Assembly (NCBI RefSeq): GCF_003143775.1
Contig: NZ_QFRJ01000006.1
Span: 62,001-126,000 of the forward strand
Length of the DNA: 64,000 nt
Direction: 5' to 3'
From: Brumimicrobium oceani
GTDB taxonomy: Bacteria; Bacteroidota; Bacteroidia; Flavobacteriales_D; Crocinitomicaceae
Part shown: positions 18,811-29,600 of the stretch, piece after piece
Layout: every line of letters starts with the position of its first letter
How positions within the stretch are numbered: the stretch's first letter is position 1
The notes under the pieces: generated by a model
Told to the model about the DNA's origin: nothing
Database searches by the model: none
What the model saw: only the letters and a program-made list of their open reading frames with translations
Program-made: the position numbers and the translations under genes

Positions 18811-19332
18811 ATGAACAGTTTTATTAATATCCTTATTGCAATTGTGTTGATTGTATCTTTGAGTGGCTGTGATGACCTTTCTGAAAGTAACACTACCTTG
18901 GAGATTGTTGACAATGGAAGACACTATTACCCGATTTTAAGAGGTCAGGATTTAGATGTCGTTTTCACAATTAGAAACACAGGATCAAAGCCTTTTGTAC
19001 TCAACGACATGCTGATCACTTGTGGGTGTATTGTGCCAAAAAAATCTTCAATTCGGTCGATTCCTGCGGGAAAAGAGGGAAAGTTACATCTTATTTACAA
19101 CAGCAATAAAAACATTGGCTTCGTGGAGCACCATGTAGATATTTATGGAAATTTAAAAGACAAAGATAAAGTAACCCTTGTTTTCGATGTGAATGTTGTA
19201 CCTGAAGGGCTTTACACAAAGGATTATGAAGAACTTCACAAAGAAGAACGAGAAAAAGCAGGTGTTGACTTTGAAGGAATGGTAGATGGAGAGGAAAACA
19301 ATAAAGGGTTTTATATGGATGAAGATTTTTAG
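18811..19332 (+). CDS. DUF1573 lipoprotein
   Basis: A 173-residue lipoprotein (signal ending S-L-S-G-C20) with an Ig-like DUF1573 domain: F-T-I-R-N-T-G-S-K-P-F, then the characteristic C-G-C in I-T-C-G-C-I-V-P, and a G-x-x-G-x-L-x-L-x-Y strand. The tail is very acidic. DUF1573 proteins are frequent in Bacteroidota and have no assigned activity. It begins 5 bases after the DUF4838 gene, so it is the last member of this operon; no clear terminator follows. Confidence 0.8.
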   Translation: MNSFINILIAIVLIVSLSGCDDLSESNTTLEIVDNGRHYYPILRGQDLDVVFTIRNTGSKPFVLNDMLITCGCIVPKKSSIRSIPAGKEGKLHLIYNSNKNIGFVEHHVDIYGNLKDKDKVTLVFDVNVVPEGLYTKDYEELHKEEREKAGVDFEGMVDGEENNKGFYMDEDF

Positions 19333-19715
19333 AATTTTGAACAAGCGCAATCCTACCAGTTATGCTTTATATCTAATCAACTGAAATTCTGAAATTTTTT
19401 AAGGTTTAAATAATTTGTAATAATCTAAAAGAGTTACCTCAGTTACTGCATTCCATAGAATAAGAGATAATTTATAGTATTAATTTGGGAAAGTTGATGA
19501 TTATTTCGAGAACATACAGTATCGAAGAGTTCTCCCTCATCCAACTGAGCCCTTCTTTTCTTGGATGGAAAAATGATTGGCAGCTCATATTCAAATTAAC
19601 CTCACTGGTTTTAGTAAAGGATTAAATTGGGATTATTCTGAACTTTAAGTGGCATCCATTTAAATAATATCTATCTTAGTGCTTGATGCCTGTCTAACAA
19701 AACAAGATAAACTGA
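19333..19715. other. Intergenic region between exopolysaccharide operon and regulators
   Basis: About 380 bases with no gene. A weak 7-pair inverted repeat (CATCCAA at 19539, TTGGATG at 19562) is the only structure I see. The promoter of the following regulator should lie here, but I cannot place it. Confidence 0.4.
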
Positions 19716-21284
19716 ATGATAAAAACTATTTTCGTACTATTATTAACCCTTTTCAGTTTTCGCTCTATTGCTCAAAATCCATACTATGACAGTATTTATA
19801 GAGTTACGGCTCAAGAATTAATTGCATCTGATCCAAAACAAGCCCTAAAAAATGTTGAGCAACTTTCCTCCATTTCAACAAACAGAGCAGAACAGTTAAA
19901 GTCTTTGCTTTTAAAAGCTGCCTTACTAAGAACTTATGGTATAAACAATGAGGCCTTAGACATTTTATTTAAGACAGATAGTATTGCTCATCTCGAGAAA
20001 GACTATGTTTCTATAACAAGAATAAATGGTTTAATAGCGACCATATATCGCGAGTCGCAGCTTAATGCAGCAGCCACGATTTATTTCAAAAAGACCAAAG
20101 AGGCAATAGAAAAAATAGAAAATGAAAATCTAAAAAATCGATTTAGAGGCAGCATTGAGCAAGAATCAGCTCAAATCGAACTCAAAAAAGAAAATTACTT
20201 AAAAACAATTAAGCACATAAATCAATCGAATGAATATTTTCTCTTGGCAGGAGAAACAGCTGATATCCCCTTTCATTTATCCTCTAACTACGGACAAATA
20301 GGCACAGTTTACTTACTGCTTGATGAGATTGATTCCACCTTCTTTTACCTCAATAGGGCACTGAATGAATTAACAAAGGCACAAGCGGCAAACAGCCCCA
20401 AAAAAGGGTTTATATATACAGGGCTTGCCGAAGCCTATATAAAAATTGACTCTTTAGAATTAGCCGAAGATTACCTTCACAAATCCAAGAGTATTGCTGA
20501 AAAATCAAATTATTTTGAGTTAAAGAAAGAGACCTACTTCAAGCTGAGTAACTTTTACAAGAAAACTGGAGACCATGATAAGTTCATTCAAAGCAATGAG
20601 CAATACCTTAAACTAATTAATGATGATCAAGAAGAAAAGAAACGCATATCCAATTTACTTATTGAAAGTCTTTATGAAAAAGAACAAAACTCAATAACTA
20701 AACAGCGTTCTAGTTCAAAAAAAATTACGCTATTAACAAGCTCTGTGTTTCTATTGATCATTCTATTGGGCTGGTATATTTACAGCAAAAGGCAAAGTAA
20801 AAAGAAGTTTTTAGCCTATATTGAAAATAAAAACAATTACGAAAACAAAGCAAAAGATCCGAGCCCAGAAAAGCCAACTGCTGCTCCTGAAACGAAGAGC
20901 AAAAGCTATATGTCGGAAGAAAAAGAGACTGAAATTCTTAAAAAGTTACTTGAAATTGAGAAAACCAATTTTTACTTAGACGAGAATATCTCTCTAAGCA
21001 CTTTGTCAGGTAAATTAGGTGTCAACCAAAGGTATTTAACCCACGTGATTAAAACACACAAAAAATCCGATTTCTCATCCTATATTAACGCCTTGAGAAT
21101 AAACTATATCGTAGATTGCATAAAAAGTGACCCCAAATTTCTAATGTATAAAATAAGTTACCTCGCAGAGCTTTGTGGGTTTGCTTCTCACAGCAGGTTT
21201 TCAATTAACTTTAAGAAAGTTACAGGTACTACTCCTTCGGCTTTCATTGCCTATGTCAAGAACGAAAACGAAAAAATAAATTAA
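19716..21284 (+). CDS. TPR-transmembrane-AraC family transcriptional regulator (copy 1)
   Basis: A 522-residue one-protein signalling regulator. It has a signal-like N-terminus (ends S-I-A-Q), helical TPR-like repeats over residues 30-330 that should face the periplasm, one membrane helix (about 341-360, L-L-T-S-S-V-F-L-L-I-I-L-L-G-W-Y-I-Y), a charged linker and a C-terminal AraC-type double helix-turn-helix (about 405-515) with the family ending C-G-F-A-S-H-S-R-F-S...G-T-T-P-S-A-F. It senses something outside the inner membrane and binds DNA inside. The next gene is a close paralogue. Both sit just after the exopolysaccharide operon and may control it. Confidence 0.88.
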   Translation: MIKTIFVLLLTLFSFRSIAQNPYYDSIYRVTAQELIASDPKQALKNVEQLSSISTNRAEQLKSLLLKAALLRTYGINNEALDILFKTDSIAHLEKDYVSITRINGLIATIYRESQLNAAATIYFKKTKEAIEKIENENLKNRFRGSIEQESAQIELKKENYLKTIKHINQSNEYFLLAGETADIPFHLSSNYGQIGTVYLLLDEIDSTFFYLNRALNELTKAQAANSPKKGFIYTGLAEAYIKIDSLELAEDYLHKSKSIAEKSNYFELKKETYFKLSNFYKKTGDHDKFIQSNEQYLKLINDDQEEKKRISNLLIESLYEKEQNSITKQRSSSKKITLLTSSVFLLIILLGWYIYSKRQSKKKFLAYIENKNNYENKAKDPSPEKPTAAPETKSKSYMSEEKETEILKKLLEIEKTNFYLDENISLSTLSGKLGVNQRYLTHVIKTHKKSDFSSYINALRINYIVDCIKSDPKFLMYKISYLAELCGFASHSRFSINFKKVTGTTPSAFIAYVKNENEKIN

Positions 21285-21302
21285 TTTCCTAAATAATTTG
21301 TG

Positions 21303-21310
21303 TAGTTTTG
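21303..21310 (+). promoter_or_regulatory. Putative Bacteroidota -7 promoter element
   Basis: TAGTTTTG matches TAnnTTTG and lies in the 105-base gap before the second regulator. No good TTTG -33 element is seen 19-20 bases upstream. It suggests that the two paralogues have separate promoters. Confidence 0.4.
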
Positions 21311-21389
21311 CATTGAGCATCAATTGAATTGACCTCAAGTAGTGAATGTTATATTTCGCTACAAACAAAAACTATAACTTTTAGATTCA

Positions 21390-22988
21390 ATGCACATTAA
21401 TAGAATTTCATTCTTTATGAAATCCGTAATGATCCTTCTACTATCCTTCACGATAGTCTTTCCTGTTACATCTCAAAAAGCAAACTATGACAGTTTGTAT
21501 TTATCCATAACAAGAAAACTTCCCCAAACAGAACCTGAAGAATCTCTTAAAAATGTAGACTTCCTTTACAGTATTTCTAAAAATGATCAAGAAAAGATAA
21601 GGTCACTGATTCTAAAGGCAGGATTTCTAAATTACTATGGATTAAACGAAGAGGCCTATCCCATTTTCTTAGCGGCTGAAAAAATAGCGCAAAAAAATGA
21701 GGACTATATTTCTCTTACAAGAATTTATGGCTACATTTCATCTATACATCGCGAATCTGAATTGTTTACGTCAGCCTTAAAGTACCTGGAAAAAGCCAGC
21801 CTCGCAAGCGGAAAGATTGAAGACAAAGATGTAGGTTTTAGGTTTAAGGCCAATCTAGAACAAGAGAAAGCCAATGTTTTTTTTGAAAAGGCTAAGCATC
21901 TTGAATCGATTAAACATGCCCGAAAATCACTCGATTACTTATCTCGATTATCTGCCAATAAACTTTTTGATAAAAACTATCATTCTGTCATTAGTAACGG
22001 AATTATATTCAGAAACTATTTAGCGTTGAACGAAATCGATTCTTCCTTTTACTATCTGGAGCAAGCCCAAAAAAGCTATGACAAATCAAATGGAGCGGAT
22101 CCAACGATGCAAGGCTCTATTTTCAACGGATATGGTCAAGCCAATAGGGTAATCAAAAACTATGACAAAGCAGAACATTTTTTTCTACAAGCAAAAGAAA
22201 TAGCAGATGAAACCAATTTTTTCTCTCTAAAGCAAGAGGTCTACGAATCGCTTTCTGCATTCTATAAAGAACTAGGAGCGAATGAAAAGTTCATGACAAT
22301 CAATGAAGAATACCTCTACATGATAAATCAAGACAAGGAGTCCCGCGAGCAGGTGGCAGAAAAGCTACTTAGCTCTCTTTATGCCCAACAATTAATTGCC
22401 GATAAAAACGTAAAAAGCAAGTCAAAAACCATACTCTATTTAACATTACTTTCTTTTTTCCTCGCTGCGGTACTGTCTTGGTACATATACAACAAAAAGC
22501 AAAACAAAAAGAAGTTTGAAGCCTATATCAACAGTATGAATAATCCCCTCCAACAAGAAAGGAAAGAGATTACACTAGAACCAGAAAGCAAGAAGAGTTA
22601 CATCTCGAAGGAAAAAGAAAAGAGTATTATTGATGCATTAAAGGAGCTGGAAGAAAAACAATTCTACTTGGATCAGAATATTTCTTTAACTAATTTATCT
22701 TCTCAAGTAGGCGTTAACCAACGTTACCTGACCTATGTCATAAAAAAGAAACTGGACGCAGACTTCGCATCCTATGTCAATAAATTAAGAATCGATTACA
22801 TTGTTAATTGCATTAAAACAGATCCTCAATATCTAAATTACAAGATAAGCTATTTGGCCTCAGAATGCGGGTTTTCTTCGCACAGCAGGTTTTCAATAAA
22901 CTTCAAGAAAGTTACAGGAACAACCCCTTCTGCCTTTATTAATTTCGTGAAAGAAGAAATGGCTGATAACAATAATAAATCCGCTTAA
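21390..22988 (+). CDS. TPR-transmembrane-AraC family transcriptional regulator (copy 2)
   Basis: A 532-residue paralogue of the preceding regulator, with the same order: signal peptide (ends V-T-S-Q), TPR-like helices (about 35-335), one membrane helix (I-L-Y-L-T-L-L-S-F-F-L-A-A-V-L-S-W-Y-I-Y) and an AraC-type DNA-binding domain. The DNA-binding halves are nearly interchangeable (N-Q-R-Y-L-T...C-G-F-S-S-H-S-R-F-S-I-N-F-K-K-V-T-G-T-T-P-S-A-F split by short gaps), while the sensor halves have diverged. That implies shared target sites but different signals. A second ATG at 21417 would align better with copy 1's start. The gene converges on the response-regulator gene 12 bases away, without a visible terminator. 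Confidence 0.88.
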   Translation: MHINRISFFMKSVMILLLSFTIVFPVTSQKANYDSLYLSITRKLPQTEPEESLKNVDFLYSISKNDQEKIRSLILKAGFLNYYGLNEEAYPIFLAAEKIAQKNEDYISLTRIYGYISSIHRESELFTSALKYLEKASLASGKIEDKDVGFRFKANLEQEKANVFFEKAKHLESIKHARKSLDYLSRLSANKLFDKNYHSVISNGIIFRNYLALNEIDSSFYYLEQAQKSYDKSNGADPTMQGSIFNGYGQANRVIKNYDKAEHFFLQAKEIADETNFFSLKQEVYESLSAFYKELGANEKFMTINEEYLYMINQDKESREQVAEKLLSSLYAQQLIADKNVKSKSKTILYLTLLSFFLAAVLSWYIYNKKQNKKKFEAYINSMNNPLQQERKEITLEPESKKSYISKEKEKSIIDALKELEEKQFYLDQNISLTNLSSQVGVNQRYLTYVIKKKLDADFASYVNKLRIDYIVNCIKTDPQYLNYKISYLASECGFSSHSRFSINFKKVTGTTPSAFINFVKEEMADNNNKSA

Positions 22989-23000
22989 TACCGTGTGTTT

Positions 23001-23696
23001 TTAGTTATTTTGTTCAAGGTTAAGTTTAAATCCAATTCCATGAATATTTTCAATAACAACTGTGGGATCGCTGGCAATATATTTTCTTAATTTAGTTATA
23101 AAAACATCCAAACTTCGGCCTACAAAATAATCATCTTTCCCCCAAACAGCGTTGAGCACCATTTCCCTTGCGACCACTTGGTTTTGAAACTTAGCTAGGA
23201 TTTTCAAAATTTGTGCTTCTTTCTTTGTGAGCTTTTTTTCAGAATCAGGTCCAGTTAGCGTGAAATTAGAAATATCAAAAACAAAATGTCCAATCTGCAC
23301 TTCATTTTCGTTTTCTTTCCCAATGTGTATATCAACTCGCTTCATCAAGGCACGCACCCTAACTTTTAGTTCTTCGGTGCTAAACGGTTTAGTTAAATAA
23401 TCATCTCCTCCAACATTAAACCCTTTAACCTTATCTTCTGTCATGGCTTTTGCAGTAAGAAATAAAATAGGGATATTCTTATTAATTTTTCGAACATCTT
23501 CGGCCAAGCTAAAGCCGTCCTTTTTGGGCATCATGACATCAAAAATACACATATCAAAATGCTCTTCATTAAAGCGCTTAAAACCTTCCATTCCATCGGA
23601 CGAAAGTGCGACTTCATAGCCTTGCATTTTCAACTGATCGGAAATTATAAATCCCAAATTTGTGTCGTCTTCTACTAATAATATCTTAGGTTTCAT
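23001..23696 (-). CDS. OmpR/PhoB-family response regulator (RprY-like)
   Basis: A 231-residue two-component regulator. The receiver domain begins M-K-P-K-I-L-L-V-E-D-D, with phosphoacceptor D53 in C-I-F-D-V-M-M-P and the conserved lysine in Y-L-T-K-P-F-S. The C-terminal winged helix has the T-K-K-E-A-Q-I-L and V-W-G-K-D-D-Y-F-V-G-R-S-L-D-V pattern seen in the Bacteroides RprY group. I chose the ATG at 23696 over an upstream TTG (23726), which would overlap the kinase gene. It is 5 bases downstream of its kinase and is the 3' gene of the pair. Confidence 0.92.
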   Translation of the reverse strand: MKPKILLVEDDTNLGFIISDQLKMQGYEVALSSDGMEGFKRFNEEHFDMCIFDVMMPKKDGFSLAEDVRKINKNIPILFLTAKAMTEDKVKGFNVGGDDYLTKPFSTEELKVRVRALMKRVDIHIGKENENEVQIGHFVFDISNFTLTGPDSEKKLTKKEAQILKILAKFQNQVVAREMVLNAVWGKDDYFVGRSLDVFITKLRKYIASDPTVVIENIHGIGFKLNLEQNN

Positions 23697-23701
23697 ATCT
23701 C

Positions 23702-25051
23702 TTAATTTGTAATTGTGGGAATCCAAAAAGAAAAGGTACTTCCGTATCCTACTCTACTTTTCACATTCATTTTACCACCATGTTTATCTATAATTAATTT
23801 CACATAGTACAAGCCTAAACCGAATCCTTTCACATCGTGACGATCTCCCGTAGGAACACGATAAAACTTTTCAAACACTTGTTTTAACTGTTCTTTTTCA
23901 ATTCCAATTCCCTTGTCTTCTATGCTCACTTCAATTCCTTTACTTCTATTTTTTGAACTTACTTTAATTTTTGCAGCTTGTTCAGAATATTTCACCGCGT
24001 TGTCTAAAAGATTTAAAATTACGTTTGTAATATGAACTAAATCTACGTTTACAACGAAATCTTGCGCTGTCAAATCCAACTCTATTTCTCCCCCTGAAAA
24101 AGTTTGGTTGAACCTGTAATTGTCTGCTGTTTCCTCAATCAGTTCATGCATATCTACATGCTCCAAGCGCAATTCGAGCTTATTTCTATCCAATTTAGCC
24201 ATGTTTAATACACGCTCAACCTGCTCTTCTAAACGTTTATTCTCCTTATAAATTACCTCAGCATATCTTTTTAATTTCTCTGGTTCCTGAGTAAAATCAT
24301 TCATCATTAACATCTCACTCGATAAACCTATGGTTGAAATAGGTGTTTTTAATTCGTGAGTCATGTTATTTACAAAATCAGCTTTCACCTCAGAAATTCT
24401 CTTTTGTCGGATGATTACAGAGACTGAGAAAGCAAAGAAAATAAGAAGCACCCCAACTATAATTGCTACATACAACCAAGGAGAACTGGCTACATTTAAG
24501 TCATTACTGGGTTGTGATAATAATTCGGGGAAGAAAACAGTAAAATAATGTCCATCTCTCTTCCATAACAATTCTGGAGAAGTTACTCCAATAGCGCTAT
24601 CAGAGACAGGTGCGTATAAGGAATCAATTGAAAAACGTATTAAATTTCCATAAACTATACTGTCGTTGAAACAATCATAAATTCCGTATTGAAAATCTTG
24701 TGTAATATTGTGTTCATAAAACGTACGTTTTAGGAGTTGCTCGAGGTAATAGGGATGTAAATCCTCGTTGATGTCCACCAAAAAATAGTTTGAACTCTTC
24801 TGTTTCACAGCTCCATATAAGAAAGAGCTATCCACATGCTGAGAACCAATCTCTTCAACTGTATTCCTCAATGCAACACGAACAGACTCTTCAAATTGGC
24901 GAATATTTAAACTGTCTTGACGCTCTTGAATTGTTACCGCGTCTTTTTGGGCTTTGATGGTTCTGTTGATCCAAAAAACTTGTACCATCAAAATACTGAT
25001 AATCGATAAAACTCCGATTATTATAACAGCATTAATGGTCCTTCTATTCAT
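23702..25051 (-). CDS. Two-component sensor histidine kinase (RprX-like)
   Basis: A 449-residue membrane kinase. Membrane helices at about 9-28 and 192-214 enclose a periplasmic domain of about 160 residues. The dimerisation motif F-V-N-N-M-T-H232-E-L-K-T-P is followed by the N-box N-L-L-D-N-A-V-K-Y, D-K-G-I-G-I and G-F-G-L-G-L-Y-Y-V. The layout and partner resemble RprX/RprY of Bacteroides. It is cotranscribed with the regulator immediately downstream. What it senses is not visible. Confidence 0.92.
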   Translation of the reverse strand: MNRRTINAVIIIGVLSIISILMVQVFWINRTIKAQKDAVTIQERQDSLNIRQFEESVRVALRNTVEEIGSQHVDSSFLYGAVKQKSSNYFLVDINEDLHPYYLEQLLKRTFYEHNITQDFQYGIYDCFNDSIVYGNLIRFSIDSLYAPVSDSAIGVTSPELLWKRDGHYFTVFFPELLSQPSNDLNVASSPWLYVAIIVGVLLIFFAFSVSVIIRQKRISEVKADFVNNMTHELKTPISTIGLSSEMLMMNDFTQEPEKLKRYAEVIYKENKRLEEQVERVLNMAKLDRNKLELRLEHVDMHELIEETADNYRFNQTFSGGEIELDLTAQDFVVNVDLVHITNVILNLLDNAVKYSEQAAKIKVSSKNRSKGIEVSIEDKGIGIEKEQLKQVFEKFYRVPTGDRHDVKGFGLGLYYVKLIIDKHGGKMNVKSRVGYGSTFSFWIPTITN

Positions 25052-25215
25052 GGTCTAAAAATACTGAGATTTGTATTAAAAATGTGCTATTCTCCGATTA
25101 AATCGTAAATCAAAAAAGAAACCTCTGCTATCAAAATTATGAATTTTACTAACAGAGGTGTTTTCTTTCCAAAAGTTAAATTCACGCATCAAGAAATCCG
25201 CCTACCTCTGAATGT

Positions 25216-25301
25216 TGCCTTCGACAAGCTCAGTCAACGGATTGCTCTTAGATGTCTTCAGTGACTTCGTTGCCTTCGGTGACTGAACCTGTCCGAAGGC
25301 A
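25216..25301. repeat. Imperfect inverted repeat (TGCCTTCG...CGAAGGCA type)
   Basis: Arms 25216-25238 and 25278-25301 are about 80% complementary and carry the TTCGACAAGCTCAGTC-like core seen in many Bacteroidota intergenic repeats. The element is more GC-rich than its surroundings. It lies just past the 3' end of the leftward glycine C-acetyltransferase gene, so it could serve as its terminator or be a REP/MITE-like insertion. Confidence 0.6.
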
Positions 25302-25318
25302 GCGAAGGCATAAAACTA

Positions 25319-26533
25319 TTAATCAATAACTTTTAATTCTTTCCCCACTTTAATGAAGGCTGCAATTGCTTTGTCTAGCTGTGCTTTTGTATGTCCAGCA
25401 GAAATTTGAGTACGAATTCTTGCCTTTTCTTTAGGAACTACAGGATAGAAGAATCCAATAGCATAAACTCCTTCATCTAATAGTCGATCTGCAAACTTTT
25501 GAGATAAAGCTGCATCATACAACATGATAGGAACAATTGGAGAATCTCCTTTTACAATGTCAAACCCAGCCTCCAGAATGGCTTTTTTGAAATAAGCAGT
25601 ATTTTCTTCTAAAGTATCTCTTAATTCTGTTGAAGAATTTAAAATATCAAACACTTTTAATGACGCTCCAACAATTGCTGGCGCTAGAGAATTTGAGAAT
25701 AAATATGGACGAGAACGCTGACGTAACATATCAATTACTTCTTGGTTTGCAACAGTATAACCTCCCATTGCCCCACCTAAAGCTTTTCCTAAGGTTCCTG
25801 TAATAATATCTACTCTGTCCATACAGTTGTAGAATTCCGGAACACCACGTCCTGTCTTTCCAATAAATCCAGCAGAGTGACACTCATCACTCATTACAAG
25901 CGCATCATATTTATCTGCTAAATCACAAATTTCATTCATTTTTGCAAAATCACCATCCATAGAGAACACGCCATCTGTAACGATGATTCTGTGTCGCTGA
26001 TCTTGTGCTTTTTTCAATTGCTCTTCAAGGTCGGCCATATCGCTGTGTTTGTAGCGGTAACGTTGTGCTTTACACAAACGCACTCCATCAATAATAGAAG
26101 CATGATTTAATTCATCAGATATTATTGCATCTTCTTTTCCAAACAAAGGCTCAAAAAGCCCACCATTGGCATCAAAGGCTGCAGCGTATAAAATGGTATC
26201 CTCTTTTCCGTAGAAATCTGCTATTTTACGTTCCAAATCCTTGTGAATATCTTGTGTTCCACAAATAAAACGTACTGATGACATTCCAAAACCGTGAGAA
26301 TCTAGCGTATCTTTGGATGCTTGAACGACATCCGGATGGGATGACAAACCTAAATAGTTATTGGCACACATGATCACAACCTCTTCTCCATTATCCACTT
26401 TTACCGCTGAACCTTGTGGGGTGATGATTATACGCTCTCTTTTATAAACGCCATCATCCTTTATTTCTTCTAATTCTTTTGCTAAATGAGCTTTTAAATT
26501 TCCGTACATCTGCTTTGTTTTTGTTTCTAACAA
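25319..26533 (-). CDS. kbl: Glycine C-acetyltransferase (2-amino-3-ketobutyrate CoA ligase)
   Basis: A 404-residue PLP enzyme that converts 2-amino-3-ketobutyrate and CoA to glycine and acetyl-CoA, the second step of threonine breakdown. Visible hallmarks are C-A-N-N-Y-L-G-L-S near the start, [30 protein letters not shown] and the PLP lysine in [13 protein letters not shown]. These fit Kbl better than BioF or ALA synthase, which share the fold. No threonine dehydrogenase gene lies next to it. The gene appears monocistronic. Confidence 0.95.
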   Translation of the reverse strand: MLETKTKQMYGNLKAHLAKELEEIKDDGVYKRERIIITPQGSAVKVDNGEEVVIMCANNYLGLSSHPDVVQASKDTLDSHGFGMSSVRFICGTQDIHKDLERKIADFYGKEDTILYAAAFDANGGLFEPLFGKEDAIISDELNHASIIDGVRLCKAQRYRYKHSDMADLEEQLKKAQDQRHRIIVTDGVFSMDGDFAKMNEICDLADKYDALVMSDECHSAGFIGKTGRGVPEFYNCMDRVDIITGTLGKALGGAMGGYTVANQEVIDMLRQRSRPYLFSNSLAPAIVGASLKVFDILNSSTELRDTLEENTAYFKKAILEAGFDIVKGDSPIVPIMLYDAALSQKFADRLLDEGVYAIGFFYPVVPKEKARIRTQISAGHTKAQLDKAIAAFIKVGKELKVID

Positions 26534-26624
26534 AGCTAAACATTTTAGGGATAATTGAGTGGGAAATAATGGATAATTGAAATCACAAAAGGGATATGAT
26601 AAAGTTTATTTAAGGTACAGTTTT

Positions 26625-29600
26625 TTACCTCAACAAATTAACATGCCCTACCAATTCTTTTTTATTGTTTTCTAAATCTTCATAAACGATTTTCCAAACG
26701 TAAGTACCATCTTGACAAACCTTGTTCCCATAGGTCCCATTCCAACCGGCATTCATATCGAAACTTTCAAATAAAACTTCTCCCCATCGGTCGAAAATTA
26801 AAAGATGAAATTCTTTAATATTTCCTCCTTCCACAAAGAAATTGTCATTAATCCCATCTCCGTCAGGTGTAAAAGAATTCGGAACATAGATTATTCCCTC
26901 ATAAATAATCTCCACCTCATCTGTTGCCAAACAACCGTTTTCATCTGTAAAGTTAACGGTATAAGTCATAGACTGATCCGGTTTAGCAGTGGTGCTTTTA
27001 CACTCTACGCAAGACAAGAACTGTGGCGGAGACCAAACATAATTTCCTCCAGGATTATTGCTACTAGCGCTTAAATCAACCTCATCTCCTACAAAACCAT
27101 AATAGTCTGCACTTGCACTTACAAAAGGTGTTGGAAAATGATCAATTTCAACAGTGGCACTTGCACCACAACCATATTTATCGGTAATATACACAGTGAA
27201 AATCGTTGGGTTATTTGGTGTAGCCATTGTCACAGAAGAGCTGGGTGAATCCACAAGCGATGAAGGAACCCACTCATAAGCGACTCCTCCACTGGCCCAA
27301 AGATTCACAGGTTGACCTGAACAAACAATCGTATCATTTCCTGCCATTGGACTAACCCCAATAACTTTTATAAAAACACTGTCCCGAACCGTTCCGCAAG
27401 GATTTGTAAAGTCTACATAATACCACCGATCCACCGGCGATGAAATAATAACATTTTGACCTGTGGTCGTATTGATATCCATATTTGGAGACCAAATAAT
27501 CTCAGGTGCAAAATTCACGGATAAGTAGGCTTTATCTCCTTCGCACACATAAGCTGTATCTCTGAGTTCAGGTTGCGGTGGTCCTGAGAAAACACTAACT
27601 TCAACTTCTTCCGAAACCGAGCAGCCGTCAACCGTAATCACTTCCACAGTATAAGATGCATCTATATTCGGTGAGATCAATAAAGAATCATCATTTAAGG
27701 GACCAATTACAGAGGTCAGATCGGAGGATGACCACAAATAATCAACACCTCCACTAGCCCAAATGTAAACGGAATCTCCCTGACAAATTTCCTGGTTGCT
27801 TATAGAACTAGCAGTAGTTTCAAAAGTTTCTAAGACTACAGTTAAAGTATCTGCACCACAAGAATCAGAAACAATTACTGTAAAGGTTGTGGTCGAATCT
27901 ATTGTCGCAATTGGATTTGGAATATTTGGATCATCTAAAAACAAGGCTGGCGACCATTCGTAATTTACTCCTCCAGAGGCCTCCAACGGAAAGCTATCAC
28001 CTGGACAAATCTCTCCAGTAGGTTGAACAACAGCTCCATTAAAATCACCTATTTCTACTGTTAAAAAACTAGTATCTGCATCGAAACAACCTTGGTTGTC
28101 GCTTACTACTAACATTACATCGTAAATCCCTGGTGATGTATAAACATGGAACGGATTTACTGCTGTGCTTGTACTTCCATCGCCAAAATCCCAGTAAAAT
28201 TCGTTTCCGTTTAAAGACTGATTATCGAAGAAAGTTGTATCATTCAAACATTGTGTTCCTGTCGGACCAGACATCGCAGAGTACATTGCACCTAAATCAA
28301 ATTTCCATGCTGCTAGATTACAATTTGAACTATTGTTGGTCTCTGAATATACTCCTGGTGTTGTTGTAAAGCCATTCGGATTTCCTTGACAAGCTGCACA
28401 TACGGCATGATAAATTCTTCCTTGCTTATCGAATCTACTCGTGCCTCCATCTACATGATTAGAACTACTGGCTACTCCTCCCATAAAAGTTCCGTAATTG
28501 AGTGCAGCGGCATTTTCAGATAGCACTCCTATATAAAAGTTATTGCCATTTGTAACGGTTTGATAAGCATTTGCTGTAGTAGGGAAACCTTGCGAAGTAC
28601 TTCCTGTAGCTTGCACCGATTGGTTAACCTGTCCTCCCCACCCCGTATAATAAATTTCATTACAATTGGAGACCAAAAAAGCAGTCGGTGAAATCTCTAC
28701 AGTATTGTTTCCTCCTCCTACTCGTGTAGACCAATTTAAAGTGGATAAGTCAGTATTATATTGGCGTATAAATTGACCCGAATTGGCGTTATTGTAAACC
28801 CCTGGACTAATCACCATAGGTCCAGAAGTTTGTCCAAAAACATAAACACGATCCAGTTGATCCAGTTGAACAAAAAAGGATTGGTCATAAAGGTTTGTTC
28901 CAATATATGTTCCTCCTACTAAGTTTGAATTTAAACCATTCATTTCAACCAAAAATCCATCTGCAGATCCGCCTTGGTAACTTGATTGGTGTCCGCCAGT
29001 TGCAGGAAAATTGCTTGAATTTGTTCCTCCGCTGATATAAATACTATTGGAAGATGAAACCTGAATCGAATATCCCGCTTCATCATTGGAGCCCCCAAGA
29101 TAAGTAGACCAATATAAACTGGACAAAGCTGGATTAAACTTCGCTACGATAGCGTCTTGGGCTCCTCCCAAAGAATTGTCTGAACCATTAAAAATAGGAA
29201 AATCAGCGGATTGAGTTGAACTTGTAATTAAAACATCGCCATTGTTGTCCAAAATAATCTCTCCTCTAAATACATCTCCATAGTTATAATTCAAATTACT
29301 TACATTTAATCCATCATTCCCTGAACCACCTAAAAATGTACTTCCCAACAAAGCTGATCCATCTGAACTTAATTTGGCTACGACTATATCTGTTCCGTTA
29401 AAAGTTATTGCAATTTGTGTAGTCATCGTTCCACCATTGTGCGTTGACTGGTAAGCGTTCCCAGTAATTGGAAAATCTGTAGAAGTTGTTCCTCCTAAGA
29501 TATAGAGCTCACCTTGGTCATTGGTTACGATAGAATTAGGCGTTTCATTTCCTGAGCCACCAATATATGTGGAGTAAATTAAGGCTGTTCCATCACTAGA

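Noticed and set aside
25319-26533. BioF (8-amino-7-oxononanoate synthase)
   Set aside because: Same fold, but the sequence motifs match Kbl more closely and no biotin genes are adjacent.
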